Notes: generated from the letters alone by a model not told the origin. A stretch of 64,000 nt of DNA from an uncultured Bacillota bacterium (GCA_947073765.1 CAMTMZ010000002.1:1-64000); one strand, 5' to 3'; positions 16,721-26,930 are shown, numbered from the stretch's first letter. A program made the numbers and translations.

Positions 16721-18685
16721 GTGCCCTTTGACCGCGACTTATTCCTCCCCGTGAGCCGGGAGGATATGACCCGCCGTGGATGGGACGGATATGATTTTCT
16801 GCTTATCACAGGGGATGCCTATGTGGACCACCCCTCCTTCGGCACGGCCATCATCGGCCGGATTCTGGAGGCGGAGGGATACCGGGTAGTGGTGCTGGCC
16901 CAGCCGGACTGGAGAAGCGCGGCCCCCTTTGCGGCCTTGGGCCGCCCCAGGCTGGGGGTATTCATCGGGGCGGGGAACATCGACTCCATGGTGGCCCACT
17001 ACACCGCGGCCAGAAAGCGCCGCCACGACGACGCCTATTCCCCCGGGCGGAAAGCGGGCCTGCGGCCTGACCGTGCCACCATTGTCTATTCCAACCGGAT
17101 GCGGGAAGCCTTTGGGGATATTCCCATCGTCATTGGCGGGCTGGAGGCCTCTCTGCGCCGCTTTGCCCATTACGACTACTGGGAGGACAAGGTGCGCCGG
17201 TCCATCCTCTTCGACGCTCAAGCGGATATTCTCACCTATGGCATGGGGGAAACCGCCACCCTGGAGATCGCCGCCCGGCTGGCCTCTGGGAGCCCTGTTT
17301 CCGAAATTACCGATGTGCGGGGTACCTGCGTGGCGGCGAAATACCCTGGCATCTGTGCTTATCCTAAGGTGGAGGTGTCCTCCTTTGAGGAGGTTTCCGC
17401 TTCGAAACGGGACTACGCTCAGGCCAATATGACGGAGTATCTGGAGCACGACGCGGTGTCCGGCAAAGCCATTATCCAAAAGCATGGGGATCGCTTCCTG
17501 ATTGTAAACCCGCCCGCGCCTCCGCTGACCACAGCGGAGATGGACCGGGTGGCCGAGCTGCCCTATGTTCGGGAGCCCCACCCTATGTACGACAGTCAGG
17601 GAGGTGTGCCCGCCATCGAGGAGGTGCGGTTTTCCGTCACCCACAACCGGGGATGCTTTGGGGCCTGCAATTTCTGTTCCCTGGCCTTCCACCAGGGGCG
17701 CACCATCTCCTGCCGCAGCCACGACAGTGTGGTTCGAGAGGTAAAAGCCCTCACGGAGCACCCTGGCTTTAAGGGCTATATCCACGACGTGGGCGGCCCC
17801 TCGGCCGCCTTCCGCCGTCCCTCCTGCCAGAAGCAGCTCAAACACGGCATGTGCCGCAACCGGGCCTGCCTGGCCCCTGAGCCCTGCCCCAACCTGGATG
17901 CCGACCACACCGACTACATGATGCTTCTGCGCAAGCTGCGGGCGATCCCCAAGGTAAAAAAGGTGTTTATCCGTTCCGGCATCCGGTTTGACTTTCTAAT
18001 GAAGGATCCCAGCGGGGAATTTTTTACCGACCTGGTCCAGCACCATATCTCCGGCCAGCTGAAGGTGGCCCCGGAACACTGCGTGGCCCGTACCCTGGAC
18101 TACATGGGCAAGCCCCACATTCAGGTGTATGAGAAGTTTCGGGAGAAATATTTCAAACTCAATCGCCGGTATGGGAAGGAGCAGTATCTGGTGCCCTACC
18201 TCATCTCCTCCCACCCGGGCTGCACCCTGGCTGACGCGGTGGAGCTGGCCGAGTGGCTCAACAGACAGGGACACATGCCCGAGCAGGTCCAGGACTTCTA
18301 CCCAACCCCCGGCACCCTGGCCACCTGCATGTGGTATACCGGCCTGGATCCCAGGACCATGGAGCCGGTATTTGTCCCCAAGAGTCCCCATGACAAGGCG
18401 CTTCAGCGAGCCCTGATGCAGTGGCGCAAACCTCAAAACCGCAAGCTGGTGCTGGAGGCCCTCCACAAGGCGGGCCGGGAGGACCTGATCGGCTACGGCA
18501 AGCACTGCCTGATCAAGCCGGAGCGGACCGCTGCTCCGGCGCATCACCCGCAACCCTTCCAAAGCCGGGATGGAAAGCGGGGTAAGCAGCCGCGCGCCAA
18601 TTCCCGTCTCCGTGTAGAGAAAAAAGACAAACCGTCCCGGCCTGGGCGGGGGAAAGGCTGGGCGAAGCCGAAGAAAAAGAAATAA
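16721..18685 (+). CDS. YgiQ family radical SAM protein
   Basis: This 654-residue protein is a YgiQ-type radical SAM enzyme. The [4Fe-4S] ligands are Cys312, Cys316 and Cys319 (CFGACNFC). Upstream lies an N-terminal domain with [11 protein letters not shown], and downstream a Cys-rich stretch ([20 protein letters not shown]) typical of the family. The tail (about 600-654) is rich in Lys, Arg and Gly. No reaction is established for YgiQ. The start is GTG at 16721, with AAAGGAGGGG upstream. It is the last gene of the long plus-strand run and is followed by a terminator. Confidence 0.92.
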   Translation: MPFDRDLFLPVSREDMTRRGWDGYDFLLITGDAYVDHPSFGTAIIGRILEAEGYRVVVLAQPDWRSAAPFAALGRPRLGVFIGAGNIDSMVAHYTAARKRRHDDAYSPGRKAGLRPDRATIVYSNRMREAFGDIPIVIGGLEASLRRFAHYDYWEDKVRRSILFDAQADILTYGMGETATLEIAARLASGSPVSEITDVRGTCVAAKYPGICAYPKVEVSSFEEVSASKRDYAQANMTEYLEHDAVSGKAIIQKHGDRFLIVNPPAPPLTTAEMDRVAELPYVREPHPMYDSQGGVPAIEEVRFSVTHNRGCFGACNFCSLAFHQGRTISCRSHDSVVREVKALTEHPGFKGYIHDVGGPSAAFRRPSCQKQLKHGMCRNRACLAPEPCPNLDADHTDYMMLLRKLRAIPKVKKVFIRSGIRFDFLMKDPSGEFFTDLVQHHISGQLKVAPEHCVARTLDYMGKPHIQVYEKFREKYFKLNRRYGKEQYLVPYLISSHPGCTLADAVELAEWLNRQGHMPEQVQDFYPTPGTLATCMWYTGLDPRTMEPVFVPKSPHDKALQRALMQWRKPQNRKLVLEALHKAGREDLIGYGKHCLIKPERTAAPAHHPQPFQSRDGKRGKQPRANSRLRVEKKDKPSRPGRGKGWAKPKKKK

Positions 18686-18689
18686 AGAG

Positions 18690-18717
18690 CGGGACGGGCA
18701 TCAGCCCATCCCGTTTT
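18690..18717. terminator. Bidirectional terminator between ygiQ-type and lipoprotein genes
   Basis: A 10-bp stem with one G-T or mismatch position (CGGGACGGGC against GCCCATCCCG) and a 4-nt ATCA loop is followed by TTTT on the plus strand. It sits between two convergent genes, directly after the minus-strand stop codon as well. Confidence 0.75.
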
Positions 18718-18719
18718 GA

Positions 18720-19169
18720 TTAATAGCGCACTGCGCTGGAGTCAGGTTCCCAGCTGGGTGTGCCGGAATAGTTATTGGTTCCGGTAATGTCCCGGGCGGC
18801 GTTGCCGATGCTGCGGCCGATGTCCCCGATCGCGTCGCCGGTGTCCCGAACGATATCACGGGCGTCCCGGGTCAGGTCACGGGCGGCATTGCTGCTGTCC
18901 CGGCCGTAGACCTGACCGTTGGAGCCGGCGGTATAGCGTCCGTCGTAAAAATAATCACGTCCCTGATTGTCAAAGGTGTTGTACCGCCGGGTTACCTGGC
19001 CCGCGGAGCCTCCGCTCCCGGTTCCGGAGGTGGTCCCGGAGGTAGTGCCGCTGTTATTCCCGGTGCCGCCATTGGTGTTGGCGCCAGTATTTGGGTCCCG
19101 GTTGCTGCAAGCCGCCAGTGAGGCCGCAAGAGTGAGGGCCAGGGCAAAAACCGCAATATTCTTTTTCAT
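18720..19169 (-). CDS. Small Gly/Ser/Thr-rich lipoprotein
   Basis: This 149-residue protein has a lipoprotein signal peptide: basic MKKN start, hydrophobic stretch, and a LAAC lipobox with Cys21 as the lipid-anchored residue. A low-complexity linker of Gly, Ser, Thr and Asn (about 25-58) follows, then a region with repeated acidic-basic turns (RDLTRDARDIVRDTGDAIGD, about 97-116) that should form an amphipathic helix. No enzyme domain is visible. It is probably displayed outside the cytoplasmic membrane. It is monocistronic and divergent from the rimP operon. Confidence 0.75.
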   Translation of the reverse strand: MKKNIAVFALALTLAASLAACSNRDPNTGANTNGGTGNNSGTTSGTTSGTGSGGSAGQVTRRYNTFDNQGRDYFYDGRYTAGSNGQVYGRDSSNAARDLTRDARDIVRDTGDAIGDIGRSIGNAARDITGTNNYSGTPSWEPDSSAVRY

Positions 19170-19342
19170 CCAAAAATCCTCCCGCTTTTTGATTCACGGA
19201 AGTCCCATCCGTGGAGTAGTATATGACCAAATCGGGCTGGTCAGTCCGGAAATGACCGGCTAAATTGGATTATCTGACCGGTTTTGACTGGAAAATCCCG
19301 GAAAGCTCTTTGATTTTTTGGAAAAAAATTGGACGTAATCCC

Positions 19343-19371
19343 TTGCAATTGCGGTGGGGATGTGGTATAGT
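19343..19371 (+). promoter_or_regulatory. Promoter of the rimP-nusA-infB operon
   Basis: TTGCAA and TATAGT are separated by 17 bp, about 95 nt upstream of the rimP start. The resulting leader contains a terminator-like hairpin at 19399-19426. Confidence 0.8.
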
Positions 19372-19398
19372 ATGACTAGAATGAAGGTAGTATTGGTG

Positions 19399-19426
19399 AG
19401 AGTGGGGTCGCGGCTCCGCTCTTTTT
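19399..19426 (+). terminator. Leader hairpin with T run, probable attenuator of the rimP operon
   Basis: A 9-bp stem (AGAGTGGGG against CTCCGCTCT, two G-T pairs) with a 6-nt loop is followed at once by TTTT, ahead of the rimP ribosome site. Its place between the promoter and first gene fits an intrinsic terminator that only some transcripts pass. In Bacillus subtilis the rimP leader is a NusA-dependent terminator that autoregulates nusA. Confidence 0.65.
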
Positions 19427-19464
19427 GATTGGAAAGAAGCGCCGAACAAGAAGGATGTGTCAAC

Positions 19465-19920
19465 ATGGCGAAAGTAACCGACACTGTGGCCGCCCTGGCC
19501 CTTCCGGTTGTGGAGGAGGCGGGCTGTTCCCTGTGGGATGTGGAGTATGTAAAGGAAGCGGGAACCTGGTTCCTCCGGGTTTACATTGATAAGGAGGGCG
19601 GCGTATCCATTGACGACTGCGAGGCCGTCTCCCGTCCCCTGTCTGATCTGCTGGACCAGCAAGACCCCATAGAGGGCAGCTACACCTTTGAGGTCTCCTC
19701 CGCCGGAGCGGACCGGGCGCTAAAAAAGCCCGAGCACTTTGAGAAATTCCAGGGAGAAGAGATAGAGGTCAGGCTCTACCGCCCCCGGGAGGGCCGCAAG
19801 GAATTTATAGGCCGGCTGAAGGGCTATGAGAACGGGACTGTCACCCTGGACATGGACGGCGAGGAGGCCGTTTTTACCAAACAAGAGACCGCACTGGTAC
19901 GGCTGTATCTGCGGGTTTGA
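19465..19920 (+). CDS. rimP: Ribosome maturation factor RimP
   Basis: This 151-residue protein matches RimP, which helps assemble the 30S ribosomal subunit. The family signature LRVYIDKEGGVSIDDCEAVSR lies near residues 35-55, followed by the YTFEVSSAGADRAL motif and a C-terminal SH3-like domain. I chose the ATG at 19465, which has AAGGA upstream; an in-frame ATG 12 codons earlier sits just after the leader hairpin and lacks a site. It is the first gene of the operon leading into nusA. Confidence 0.95.
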   Translation: MAKVTDTVAALALPVVEEAGCSLWDVEYVKEAGTWFLRVYIDKEGGVSIDDCEAVSRPLSDLLDQQDPIEGSYTFEVSSAGADRALKKPEHFEKFQGEEIEVRLYRPREGRKEFIGRLKGYENGTVTLDMDGEEAVFTKQETALVRLYLRV

Positions 19921-19939
19921 CTTTAGGAGGAAGAGCACC

Positions 19940-21154
19940 GTGGCAAAAAGAGTGACAAAGAAGGCCGTCAACAGCAACGAGATGGACGGCAAGGAATTTT
20001 TCGAGGCGATTCATCAGATCGAGCAGGAGAAGGGGATTAAGCCGGGCTACATGATGGAGAAGGTGACCCAGGCGCTGCTGTCGGCCTACCGCCGGGACCA
20101 CGAGGGAGTAGGAGACAATCTGGTCATCGAGGCGGATGAAACTACCCACACTGTCCGGCTGTTTCTAAAAAAGGACGTGGTGGAGGAGGTGGACAACCCG
20201 GGTGCGGAGATCAGCCTGGAGGAGGCCCGCCGCTCTCTGCCCCAGGCGGAGCTGGGAGACACGGTGCGCATGGAGGTAAAGGCCCGGTCCTTTGGCCGCA
20301 TTGCCGCCCAGACGGCCCGCCAGGTTATCATCCAGGGCATCCGCGAGGCGGAGCAGGGGATGATCTACGATGAATTTTCCACCAAGGAGCATGAGCTGCT
20401 CACCGGAGTGGTCACCCGCATTGATCCCCGGAGCGGAGCGGTGTCGCTCCGCCTCCACGCCGGCGACCAGTTTACCGACGCCTATCTGGGCTCCGGCGAG
20501 CAGGTAAAGGGGGAGCACTACATGGAGGGCCAGCGGCTGAAGGTCTATGTGGTGGAGGTCCGCAAGGCCACCAAGGGGCCTCAGGTCCTGATCTCCCGCA
20601 CCCACCCCGGTCTGGTCAAGCGGCTGTTTGAGCTGGAGGTCCCCGAGGTCTATGACGGCACGGTGGAGATCCGCTCTGTGGCCCGGGAGGCCGGTTCCCG
20701 CACGAAAATGGCGGTTTGGTCCCCGGAGCCCAATGTGGACCCCATTGGCGCCTGCGTCGGCCCGCGGGGCCAGCGGGTAAACACCATTGTGGAGGAGCTG
20801 AAGGGGGAGAAGATCGATATTATCCGCTGGTCGGAGGACCCTGGGGAGTATATCGCCGCCGCCCTGTCCCCCGCTGACGTCATCAGTGTGGAGGAGCTTC
20901 CCCCTGCGGGCGACGCCAGGAGCTGCCGGGTGGTGGTGCCGGACGACCAGCTGTCCCTGGCCATCGGCAAGGAGGGGCAGAACGCTCGCCTGGCCGCCAA
21001 ACTCACCGGCTATAAGATTGACATTAAGCCCTCCTCCGCCCCCCTGGAGCCCATTGAGGAGCTCATCGCTCAGGCTGAGACGGAAGCCGCCGAGGATGCC
21101 CTGGAGGCGGCTATGGCCCAGGCGGAGGAGCGTGGGGAGATTCCAGAGGAGTAA
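19940..21154 (+). CDS. nusA: Transcription termination/antitermination factor NusA
   Basis: This 404-residue protein binds RNA polymerase and nascent RNA and controls pausing and termination. It has the N-terminal polymerase-binding domain, an S1 domain (about 145-215), and two KH domains with [14 protein letters not shown] and [17 protein letters not shown]. It ends in an acidic tail without the C-terminal repeats of E. coli NusA, as usual in Firmicutes. The start is a GTG at 19940 with AGGAGG nine bases upstream; the next in-frame ATG, 14 codons later, has no site. Confidence 0.96.
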   Translation: MAKRVTKKAVNSNEMDGKEFFEAIHQIEQEKGIKPGYMMEKVTQALLSAYRRDHEGVGDNLVIEADETTHTVRLFLKKDVVEEVDNPGAEISLEEARRSLPQAELGDTVRMEVKARSFGRIAAQTARQVIIQGIREAEQGMIYDEFSTKEHELLTGVVTRIDPRSGAVSLRLHAGDQFTDAYLGSGEQVKGEHYMEGQRLKVYVVEVRKATKGPQVLISRTHPGLVKRLFELEVPEVYDGTVEIRSVAREAGSRTKMAVWSPEPNVDPIGACVGPRGQRVNTIVEELKGEKIDIIRWSEDPGEYIAAALSPADVISVEELPPAGDARSCRVVVPDDQLSLAIGKEGQNARLAAKLTGYKIDIKPSSAPLEPIEELIAQAETEAAEDALEAAMAQAEERGEIPEE

Positions 21155-21218
21155 CCCCCGCGGGAACGGCGGCAGGCCGCCGGGAGGACCTATGAAACCT
21201 CAGGGAGGAGGAAGTGCC

Positions 21219-21494
21219 TTGCCCAAGAAGATACCTATGCGCCAGTGCGTTGGCTGCCGGGAGATGAAAGAGAAGAAGGCGCTCATCCGGGTGGTAAAAT
21301 CACCGGAGGGAGCGGTATCCCTGGACCCGAGGGGAAAGCTGCCCGGCCGGGGGGCCTATCTATGTCCCGACGGCGAATGTCTGAAGCGGGCCCGGAAGAG
21401 CCGGGCTCTGGAGCGGGCTTTTGCCGCTCCGCTGCCTCCTGAGGTGTGGGCGGGGCTGGAGGAACAGATGAAGGAGGTGGCGCCCGATGGCTAG
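21219..21494 (+). CDS. rnpM: YlxR/RnpM family RNA-binding protein
   Basis: This is about 91 residues and carries the YlxR signature: [22 protein letters not shown], then [14 protein letters not shown]. The family has been linked to RNase P modulation (RnpM) in Bacillus and normally sits between nusA and infB, as here. I chose the TTG at 21219, seven bases after GGGAGGAGG, because it gives the usual PKKIPMRQC start; an ATG at 21192 would add nine residues. It overlaps the next gene by 8 nt. Confidence 0.9.
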   Translation: MPKKIPMRQCVGCREMKEKKALIRVVKSPEGAVSLDPRGKLPGRGAYLCPDGECLKRARKSRALERAFAAPLPPEVWAGLEEQMKEVAPDG

Positions 21495-21918
21495 CGACCC
21501 CGTTCTTCATCTGCTGGGACTGGCCAAAAAAGCAGGCCGGCTGGAAATTGGCGAGGAGCCGGTGGGGGCGGCGTGCCGTGCCCGCCAGGCCCGCCTTGTG
21601 CTGCTGGCCCAGGACGCCGCCCCCAATACCCGCCGCCGTACCGCCCATTTTGGCCAGTCGGGAGATGTGCTCTGGCTGGAGGCCCCCTTTGACAAGGCCC
21701 AGCTGGGCTTTATCCTGGGTCGGTTCTCCTGCGCTATGCTGGCCATCACCGACGCGGGTTTTGCCGCCGCCGTAACGGAGAAGCTGGCGCTAGCTGACCT
21801 GGACAAATACGGCTTTGCCGCCCAGCAGCTGCGTGCCAGGGCCGACCGGGCCCTCAAGCGGCAGAAGGAGAAGCGGCAGCATGAAAAGAATATCCGCGCC
21901 GGAAAAAAGAAACCCTAG
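21487..21918 (+). CDS. ylxQ: YlxQ-type L7Ae/L30e family RNA-binding protein
   Basis: This 143-residue protein has the L7Ae/L30e/S12e fold start ([20 protein letters not shown], residues 7-26) and a basic C-terminal tail ([15 protein letters not shown]). YlxQ-like proteins bind K-turn RNA and are encoded between ylxR and infB across Firmicutes, exactly the order seen here. The tail beyond about residue 100 is longer than in B. subtilis YlxQ. It overlaps rnpM by 8 nt and infB follows 15 nt after its stop. Confidence 0.88.
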   Translation: MASDPVLHLLGLAKKAGRLEIGEEPVGAACRARQARLVLLAQDAAPNTRRRTAHFGQSGDVLWLEAPFDKAQLGFILGRFSCAMLAITDAGFAAAVTEKLALADLDKYGFAAQQLRARADRALKRQKEKRQHEKNIRAGKKKP

Positions 21919-21933
21919 GAGGTGTATCCATCC

Positions 21934-24309
21934 ATGATGATAAAATATCCCGTCCATAAGCTGGCCAAAGACTTTACCAAAAGCGGCAGGGCCCTGCCCT
22001 CCAAAGAGGTCATGGATATCCTGACCCAATACGGCCACCCGCCCAAGAATCATATGCAGCCCCTCACTGACCTGGAGCTGTCTATTGTGTTCGAGTACCT
22101 GACCCAGCACAATCAGATCGACTCCATCGAGTCGGTCTACGCTGATGTGTACCACGAGCCGGAGACCAAGAAGGAGGCCCCCAAGGCTGAGGACAAACCC
22201 GCCCCAAAGGAGGGGGAAAAGAAGGAGCAGCAGCCCAGGCAGGAGCAGCCGGTCAAACCGGCCCAGCCCCAGCAGGGACAGGCCAAGCCCGCCCTCCAGC
22301 AGCCTACCACCCGTGTCCCGGCCAAGAAGGTGGTGGATACCCGGGGCGGCCCGGCGGTGAATCTGGACAAGTACGATGAGCGGCTGGAGAATTTCACCGA
22401 CCAGCGCCGCCAGGATATGCGTGGCGGCAAGCAGAAGCTGCAAAAGCAGAACCAGCGAGGCCGCCAGCAGGGCGGCCGGAGCCAGAGTTTTGGCAGCAAG
22501 CGCCGCCAGGAGGAGCAGGACCGGATGCGCCGGCTCCAGCTGGAGATTGCCAAGAAGGCCCCCACCAAGGTGCTTATCCCCGACGAGATCGGCGTAGGCG
22601 AGCTGGCCTCCCGGATGAAGAAAACCGGGGCGGAAGTGGTGAAGTGCCTGATCAAAAACGGTGTTATGGCCTCCCTGAGCGACATTATCGACTTCGACAC
22701 CGCCGCCATCATCGCCGAGGAGATGGGCTGCAAGGTGGAGAAGGAGGTCATTGTCACCATCGAGGAGCGGCTTATCGACACCGCCGAGGACAAGGCGGAG
22801 GACCTGGTGGCCCGCGCCCCCGTGGTGGTGGTCATGGGCCACGTGGACCACGGCAAGACCTCTCTGCTGGACTATATCCGCAGCGCCAACGTGGTTTCCG
22901 GCGAGGCGGGGGGTATCACCCAGCACATCGGCGCCTATCAGGTGGAGGTGAAGGACCACACTGTCACTTTCCTGGACACTCCCGGCCACGAGGCCTTTAC
23001 CGCTATGCGGGCCCGGGGCGCCATGATTACTGACGTGGCTATTCTGGTGGTGGCGGCTGACGACGGCATCATGCCCCAGACTGTGGAGTCTATCAACCAC
23101 GCCAAGGCTGCCAATATCCCCATTATCGTGGCCATCAACAAGATGGATAAGCCCTCCGCCAATCCTGACCGGATCATGCAGCAACTCACCGAGTACGAGC
23201 TGGTGCCCGAGGAGTGGGGCGGCGAGACCATTGTTTGCCCCATCTCCGCTAAGACGGGTATGGGCATCGACAACCTGCTGGACATGGTGGTGCTCACCGC
23301 CGAGGTTCAGGAACTGAAGGCCAACCCCAACCGTACCGCCCACGGCGCGGTGATTGAGGCCCGGCTGGACAAGGGGCGTGGCCCGGTAGCCACTCTGCTG
23401 GTGCAGAACGGCACCCTGAAGCAGGGCGATGTGATTATCGCAGGCACCGCCGTGGGCCGTGTCCGGGCTATGACCAACGCCCGGGGTCAAAAGCTTACCG
23501 AGGCAGGCCCCTCCGTGCCCGTGGAGATTATCGGCATGGGTGAGGTTCCCGGCGCGGGGGACGACTTCCACGCCGTGGCCGACGAGCGCATGGCCCGGGA
23601 GCTGGTGGAGCAGCGCAAGCACGAGCAGAAGACTGCCGCCAGCAGCTCTGTGGGCAAGGTCACCCTGGAGGATCTGTTCAGCCAGATCCAGGCTGGGGAG
23701 ATGAAGAACCTGAACGTCATCGTTAAAGCGGACGTCCAGGGCTCCGCCGAGGCCGTTAAGGCCTCCCTGGAGAAGCTCACCAACGAGGAGGTCCGGGTGC
23801 GGGTGATCCACTGCGCTGTGGGCGCCATCAGTGAAAGCGACGTGATGCTGGCCTCCACCTCCGGCGCCATCATTGTGGGGTTCAATGTCCGTCCGGACAA
23901 CAATGCCAAGGACTCCGCCGCCCGTACCGGAGTGGATATGCGGATGTACCGGGTGATTTACGATGCCATCAACGAGGTAGAGGCGGCCATGAAGGGTATG
24001 CTGGCCCCCAAGTTCCGGGAAGTGGACCTGGGCCGGGCCGAGGTTCGGAATGTGTTCCGCATCACCGGTGTGGGTATGGTGGCCGGCTGCTATGTGCTGG
24101 ACGGCAAGATGCAGCGCAACGCCCAGATGCGTCTGCTCCGGGACAACATCGTCATCTACGACGGCGCCATCGCCTCCCTCCAGCGCTTCAAGGACTCCGT
24201 CAAGGAAGTGGCTTCCGGCTACGAGTGCGGCATCACCTTTGAGAAGTTCCAGGACATCAAGGAGGGCGACATCATCGAGGCTTTCCTCATGGAGCAAATT
24301 GAGGTTTAA
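21934..24309 (+). CDS. infB: Translation initiation factor IF-2
   Basis: This 791-residue GTPase brings initiator tRNA to the ribosome. It has an N-terminal region, a Lys/Gln/Pro/Ala-rich linker (about 70-200), an IF2-N domain near 205-260, and the G domain with GHVDHGKT at 302-309, DTPGHEA and NKMD. Domains II-IV complete it. I chose the ATG at 21934, which follows AGGAGG by 11 nt; ATG codons repeat at 21937 and an upstream in-frame GTG overlaps the site. It is the central gene of the operon. Confidence 0.97.
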   Translation: MMIKYPVHKLAKDFTKSGRALPSKEVMDILTQYGHPPKNHMQPLTDLELSIVFEYLTQHNQIDSIESVYADVYHEPETKKEAPKAEDKPAPKEGEKKEQQPRQEQPVKPAQPQQGQAKPALQQPTTRVPAKKVVDTRGGPAVNLDKYDERLENFTDQRRQDMRGGKQKLQKQNQRGRQQGGRSQSFGSKRRQEEQDRMRRLQLEIAKKAPTKVLIPDEIGVGELASRMKKTGAEVVKCLIKNGVMASLSDIIDFDTAAIIAEEMGCKVEKEVIVTIEERLIDTAEDKAEDLVARAPVVVVMGHVDHGKTSLLDYIRSANVVSGEAGGITQHIGAYQVEVKDHTVTFLDTPGHEAFTAMRARGAMITDVAILVVAADDGIMPQTVESINHAKAANIPIIVAINKMDKPSANPDRIMQQLTEYELVPEEWGGETIVCPISAKTGMGIDNLLDMVVLTAEVQELKANPNRTAHGAVIEARLDKGRGPVATLLVQNGTLKQGDVIIAGTAVGRVRAMTNARGQKLTEAGPSVPVEIIGMGEVPGAGDDFHAVADERMARELVEQRKHEQKTAASSSVGKVTLEDLFSQIQAGEMKNLNVIVKADVQGSAEAVKASLEKLTNEEVRVRVIHCAVGAISESDVMLASTSGAIIVGFNVRPDNNAKDSAARTGVDMRMYRVIYDAINEVEAAMKGMLAPKFREVDLGRAEVRNVFRITGVGMVAGCYVLDGKMQRNAQMRLLRDNIVIYDGAIASLQRFKDSVKEVASGYECGITFEKFQDIKEGDIIEAFLMEQIEV

Positions 24310-24321
24310 GCTTTCAGCCGA

Positions 24322-24347
24322 CGGGGCGGGCGTTTTCGCCCGTCCCG
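24322..24347 (+). other. Intra-operon hairpin after infB
   Basis: A GC-rich inverted repeat (GGGCGGGCG against CGCCCGTCCC with one unpaired base) lies 13 nt past the infB stop codon. The following GTTTGCTT is only weakly T-rich, so it is more likely a partial terminator or mRNA-end stabiliser than a full stop. Confidence 0.5.
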
Positions 24348-24368
24348 GTTTGCTTGTGGAGGGAGAAA

Positions 24369-24707
24369 ATGAGCCGTGTCTATGTATTAGCCTCCGACAA
24401 TCTGCTGACAGGGTTGCAAGAGCTGAACTACTACCGCCAGGTGGTGGATGAATTAGGCTATCCTATGAGGCCCTTTCGATATGAAGTATCCTTGGAAAAT
24501 AAGGAAAAGGACCTGGAGAATCTGCGAAGCTGTCTGGAGGAAAACTGCACTAAGGGAGAAGTGCTGGAGCTGTGGAGCATCTGGTTAAGCGGCGACGTGA
24601 ACAAAAAACGCCCGCCCCGGTTTCAGGGCAGGCTGGCGGACTTCGACATGGAGGCGCTGGAACAGTTTTTGTCTGCGGGGGAAATTTGTTTCGATATTAC
24701 TATTTAA
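24369..24707 (+). CDS. Unknown conserved-position gene between infB and rbfA
   Basis: I do not recognise this 112-residue protein. It starts with a compact MSRVYVLASDNLLTGLQEL strand-helix segment, has a charged middle (about 42-65), and ends with a hydrophobic strand (ICFDITI). No membrane segment or metal motif is visible, so it should be cytoplasmic. In Bacillus this place holds ylxP (DUF503), but the sequence does not look like DUF503. The ATG at 24369 has GGAGGGAG just upstream. It is 13 nt before rbfA, so the two are likely co-translated. Confidence 0.75.
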   Translation: MSRVYVLASDNLLTGLQELNYYRQVVDELGYPMRPFRYEVSLENKEKDLENLRSCLEENCTKGEVLELWSIWLSGDVNKKRPPRFQGRLADFDMEALEQFLSAGEICFDITI

Positions 24708-24720
24708 GAGGAGAACCACT

Positions 24721-25110
24721 ATGGCAAGCAATCGAATCGGACGTATCAACGAGGAGGTCCAGCGGGAGCTGGCCGCCCTGATTCCAACGGTGAAGGACCC
24801 CCGGGTGACGGGGATGATCTCCGTGACGGCGGTGGATGTAACCCCGGACCTGAAGTTCGCCAAGGCATATATCTCGGTGCTGGATAAGGAGGACAGCGTA
24901 CAGGTTCTCAAGGGGCTGAAGTCGGCGGCCGGCTATCTGCGCCGGGAGCTGGGCCGGGCGCTGAACCTGCGCCATACCCCGGAGCTCACTTTTTTCCAGG
25001 ATGACTCCATGGCCAAGGGCGCCCACATCCTGGAGATGCTCCGCAACCCGGAGGTGGTCAAGCCGGCCAATCCGGCCAACGAACACATCATTCTAGATGA
25101 GGAGGACTGA
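24721..25110 (+). CDS. rbfA: 30S ribosome-binding factor RbfA
   Basis: This 129-residue protein has a KH-like fold and binds the 30S subunit during 16S rRNA maturation and cold adaptation. Typical features are RIGRINEEVQRELAALI at the start, the DPRVTGMISVTAVDVTPDLKFAKAYISVL core, and the LNLRHTPELTFFQDDSMAKGAHI end. AAGAGGAG precedes the ATG. Its place after infB and before nrnA and truB is the usual Firmicutes order. Confidence 0.96.
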   Translation: MASNRIGRINEEVQRELAALIPTVKDPRVTGMISVTAVDVTPDLKFAKAYISVLDKEDSVQVLKGLKSAAGYLRRELGRALNLRHTPELTFFQDDSMAKGAHILEMLRNPEVVKPANPANEHIILDEED

Positions 25111-25114
25111 CCCT

Positions 25115-26062
25115 ATGACACCCCAAGAAGCAGCCGCTTTTCTGACGGATCACGACAACTATTTAATTCTCACTCACGTCCGCCCCGATGGAGATACTAC
25201 CGGCTGTGCCGCCGGGCTGTGCCGCGCCCTGCGCCAGACGGGGAAGAGAGCCTTTGTGCTGGACAATCCCGGGGTCACGGAGCTGTTTGCTCCTTATCTT
25301 GATGGGTTGACAATTGGATCTGAATTTGTTCCGGAAACTGTCGTTTCAGTTGATATTGCCGCGAAAAGCCTCTTTTTTGAGGGGGCCAAGCCCTATTTGG
25401 ACCGGGTGGACCTGGCCATCGACCACCATCCCTCCCAGGAGTTCTTTGCGAAGCAGACCTGTCTGGACAGCAAGCGTGCCTCCTGTGGTCAACTGATTTA
25501 TGATATTGTGAGACAATTCGCATCCGTCACCCCGGAGATCGGCGAGGCCCTCTACGTGGCTCTGTCCACCGACTGCGGCTGCTTTCAGTACAGCAATACC
25601 GATGCCGATACCCACCGGATAGCCGCCGAACTGATGGACAGCGGCTTTGATCCCTATCCGGTGAACCGAAAATTTTTCCGCACCAAGACCCTCAAGCGCC
25701 TGAAGCTGGAGAGTATGCTCACCCAGGATATGGAGCTGCGGGACGGCGGCGCCACCGCCATGGTCTTTCTCACCCAGGAGCTCATCCGCCAAGTGGGGGT
25801 TGACGAGCGGGACATGGATAATGTCTCCGCCTTTGTGGGCCAGATTGAGGGGGTTAAGAACGGGATTACCCTGAAGGAGACGGAGGATGGCTATGTAAAA
25901 ATTTCCCTGCGCACCGACCCCGGTGACCTAAACGCCAGCGCGGTCTGCGCTCTTCTGGGCGGCGGGGGCCATGCCGCCGCCGCCGGAGGTATGGTAAAAG
26001 GGTCTATAAACCAGGTGCGGCAGGCGGTAATTGACGCGATTAAGAAGGTGCGAGATGGCTAA
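25115..26062 (+). CDS. nrnA: DHH-family oligoribonuclease/pAp phosphatase (NrnA-type)
   Basis: This 315-residue phosphoesterase degrades short RNA oligonucleotides and can dephosphorylate pAp. Its DHH domain shows HVRPDGDTTG near residue 20 and DHHPSQEF near 100, and the C-terminal DHHA1 domain ends in GGGGHAAAAGG. All metal-binding motifs expected for the family are present. The ATG at 25115 follows GAGGAGG by 10 nt, and its stop overlaps the truB start by 8 nt. RNA turnover next to RNA-modifying genes fits the operon. Confidence 0.93.
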   Translation: MTPQEAAAFLTDHDNYLILTHVRPDGDTTGCAAGLCRALRQTGKRAFVLDNPGVTELFAPYLDGLTIGSEFVPETVVSVDIAAKSLFFEGAKPYLDRVDLAIDHHPSQEFFAKQTCLDSKRASCGQLIYDIVRQFASVTPEIGEALYVALSTDCGCFQYSNTDADTHRIAAELMDSGFDPYPVNRKFFRTKTLKRLKLESMLTQDMELRDGGATAMVFLTQELIRQVGVDERDMDNVSAFVGQIEGVKNGITLKETEDGYVKISLRTDPGDLNASAVCALLGGGGHAAAAGGMVKGSINQVRQAVIDAIKKVRDG

Positions 26063-26924
26063 TGGAATTTTGATTATCGACAAGCCGGCCGGCTGGACAT
26101 CTATGGATGTGTGTGCCAAGCTGCGAGGCATTTTTCATGAGAAGAGGGTGGGGCACAGCGGCACTCTGGACCCCATGGCGACCGGTGTGCTGCCCGTGTT
26201 TGTCGGCCGGGCCACCCGGGCGGTGGAGTTCGCGGAGAAATCCGATAAGGAATATGTCGCCGGTTTAAAACTAGGTGTTGTCACCAATACCCAGGACATT
26301 TCCGGCGAGGTGCTGGAACAGCGGCCGGTCCAGGTTGAACGGGGAGAGCTGGAGGCAACACTGGAGAAATTTCGGGGGGATATCCTTCAGGTGCCTCCCA
26401 TGTACTCCGCGATTAAGATGGGCGGCAAGAAGCTATATGAGCTGGCTCGAAAGGGCTGTGAAGTAGAACGCCCTGCCAGATCTATAACCATAAAAGTCTT
26501 GGAAATTATAGATCAGCAAGGGAAGGACCTTTACATAATTCGGGTACTCTGCTCCAAGGGGACATACATCCGTGCCCTCTGCCACGACATCGGCCGGGCC
26601 CTGGGCTGTGGAGGATGTATGGCCTCTCTCAATCGGACCATGGCCGCGGGTTTCTGTCTGGAGGGGAGCCATACCCTGGAAGAGGTGCAGTCCGCCTCTG
26701 ATCCCGAGGCTCTGCTTATGCCGGTGGACAGCCTGTTTCAGGACCGGGCCAGGCTGGTGCTGGACAGGGCGACAGAGAAAAAGATCCGGAACGGCATGAT
26801 TGCCGTGCTGCCCCATCTGAACTCAGGGGAGTATCGGACCTACGCCATAGGCGGCGAGTTTCTGGCTCTGTGCCGGTGCCGAAACGGAAAGCTGGCCGCA
26901 ATCAAAAGTTTTTTTGAGGTGTAA
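26055..26924 (+). CDS. truB: tRNA pseudouridine(55) synthase TruB
   Basis: This 289-residue enzyme converts uridine 55 of tRNA to pseudouridine in the T arm. The catalytic motif GHSGTLDPMATGVLPV (about residues 35-50) contains the essential Asp, and the family motifs QVPPMYSAIKMGGKKLYELARKG and RVLCSKGTYIRALCHDIG follow. The C-terminal part (about 230-289) is less conserved, as usual. The ATG overlaps the nrnA stop codon by 8 nt, and AGAAGG lies upstream, so translation is probably coupled. Confidence 0.96.
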   Translation: MANGILIIDKPAGWTSMDVCAKLRGIFHEKRVGHSGTLDPMATGVLPVFVGRATRAVEFAEKSDKEYVAGLKLGVVTNTQDISGEVLEQRPVQVERGELEATLEKFRGDILQVPPMYSAIKMGGKKLYELARKGCEVERPARSITIKVLEIIDQQGKDLYIIRVLCSKGTYIRALCHDIGRALGCGGCMASLNRTMAAGFCLEGSHTLEEVQSASDPEALLMPVDSLFQDRARLVLDRATEKKIRNGMIAVLPHLNSGEYRTYAIGGEFLALCRCRNGKLAAIKSFFEV

Positions 26925-26930
26925 TTTTCA

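Noticed and set aside
21790..24297. A very long minus-strand frame opposite infB (835 codons).
   Set aside because: It mirrors the codon pattern of infB in a G+C-rich genome. It is His/Leu/Gly-rich without motifs and has no ribosome site.
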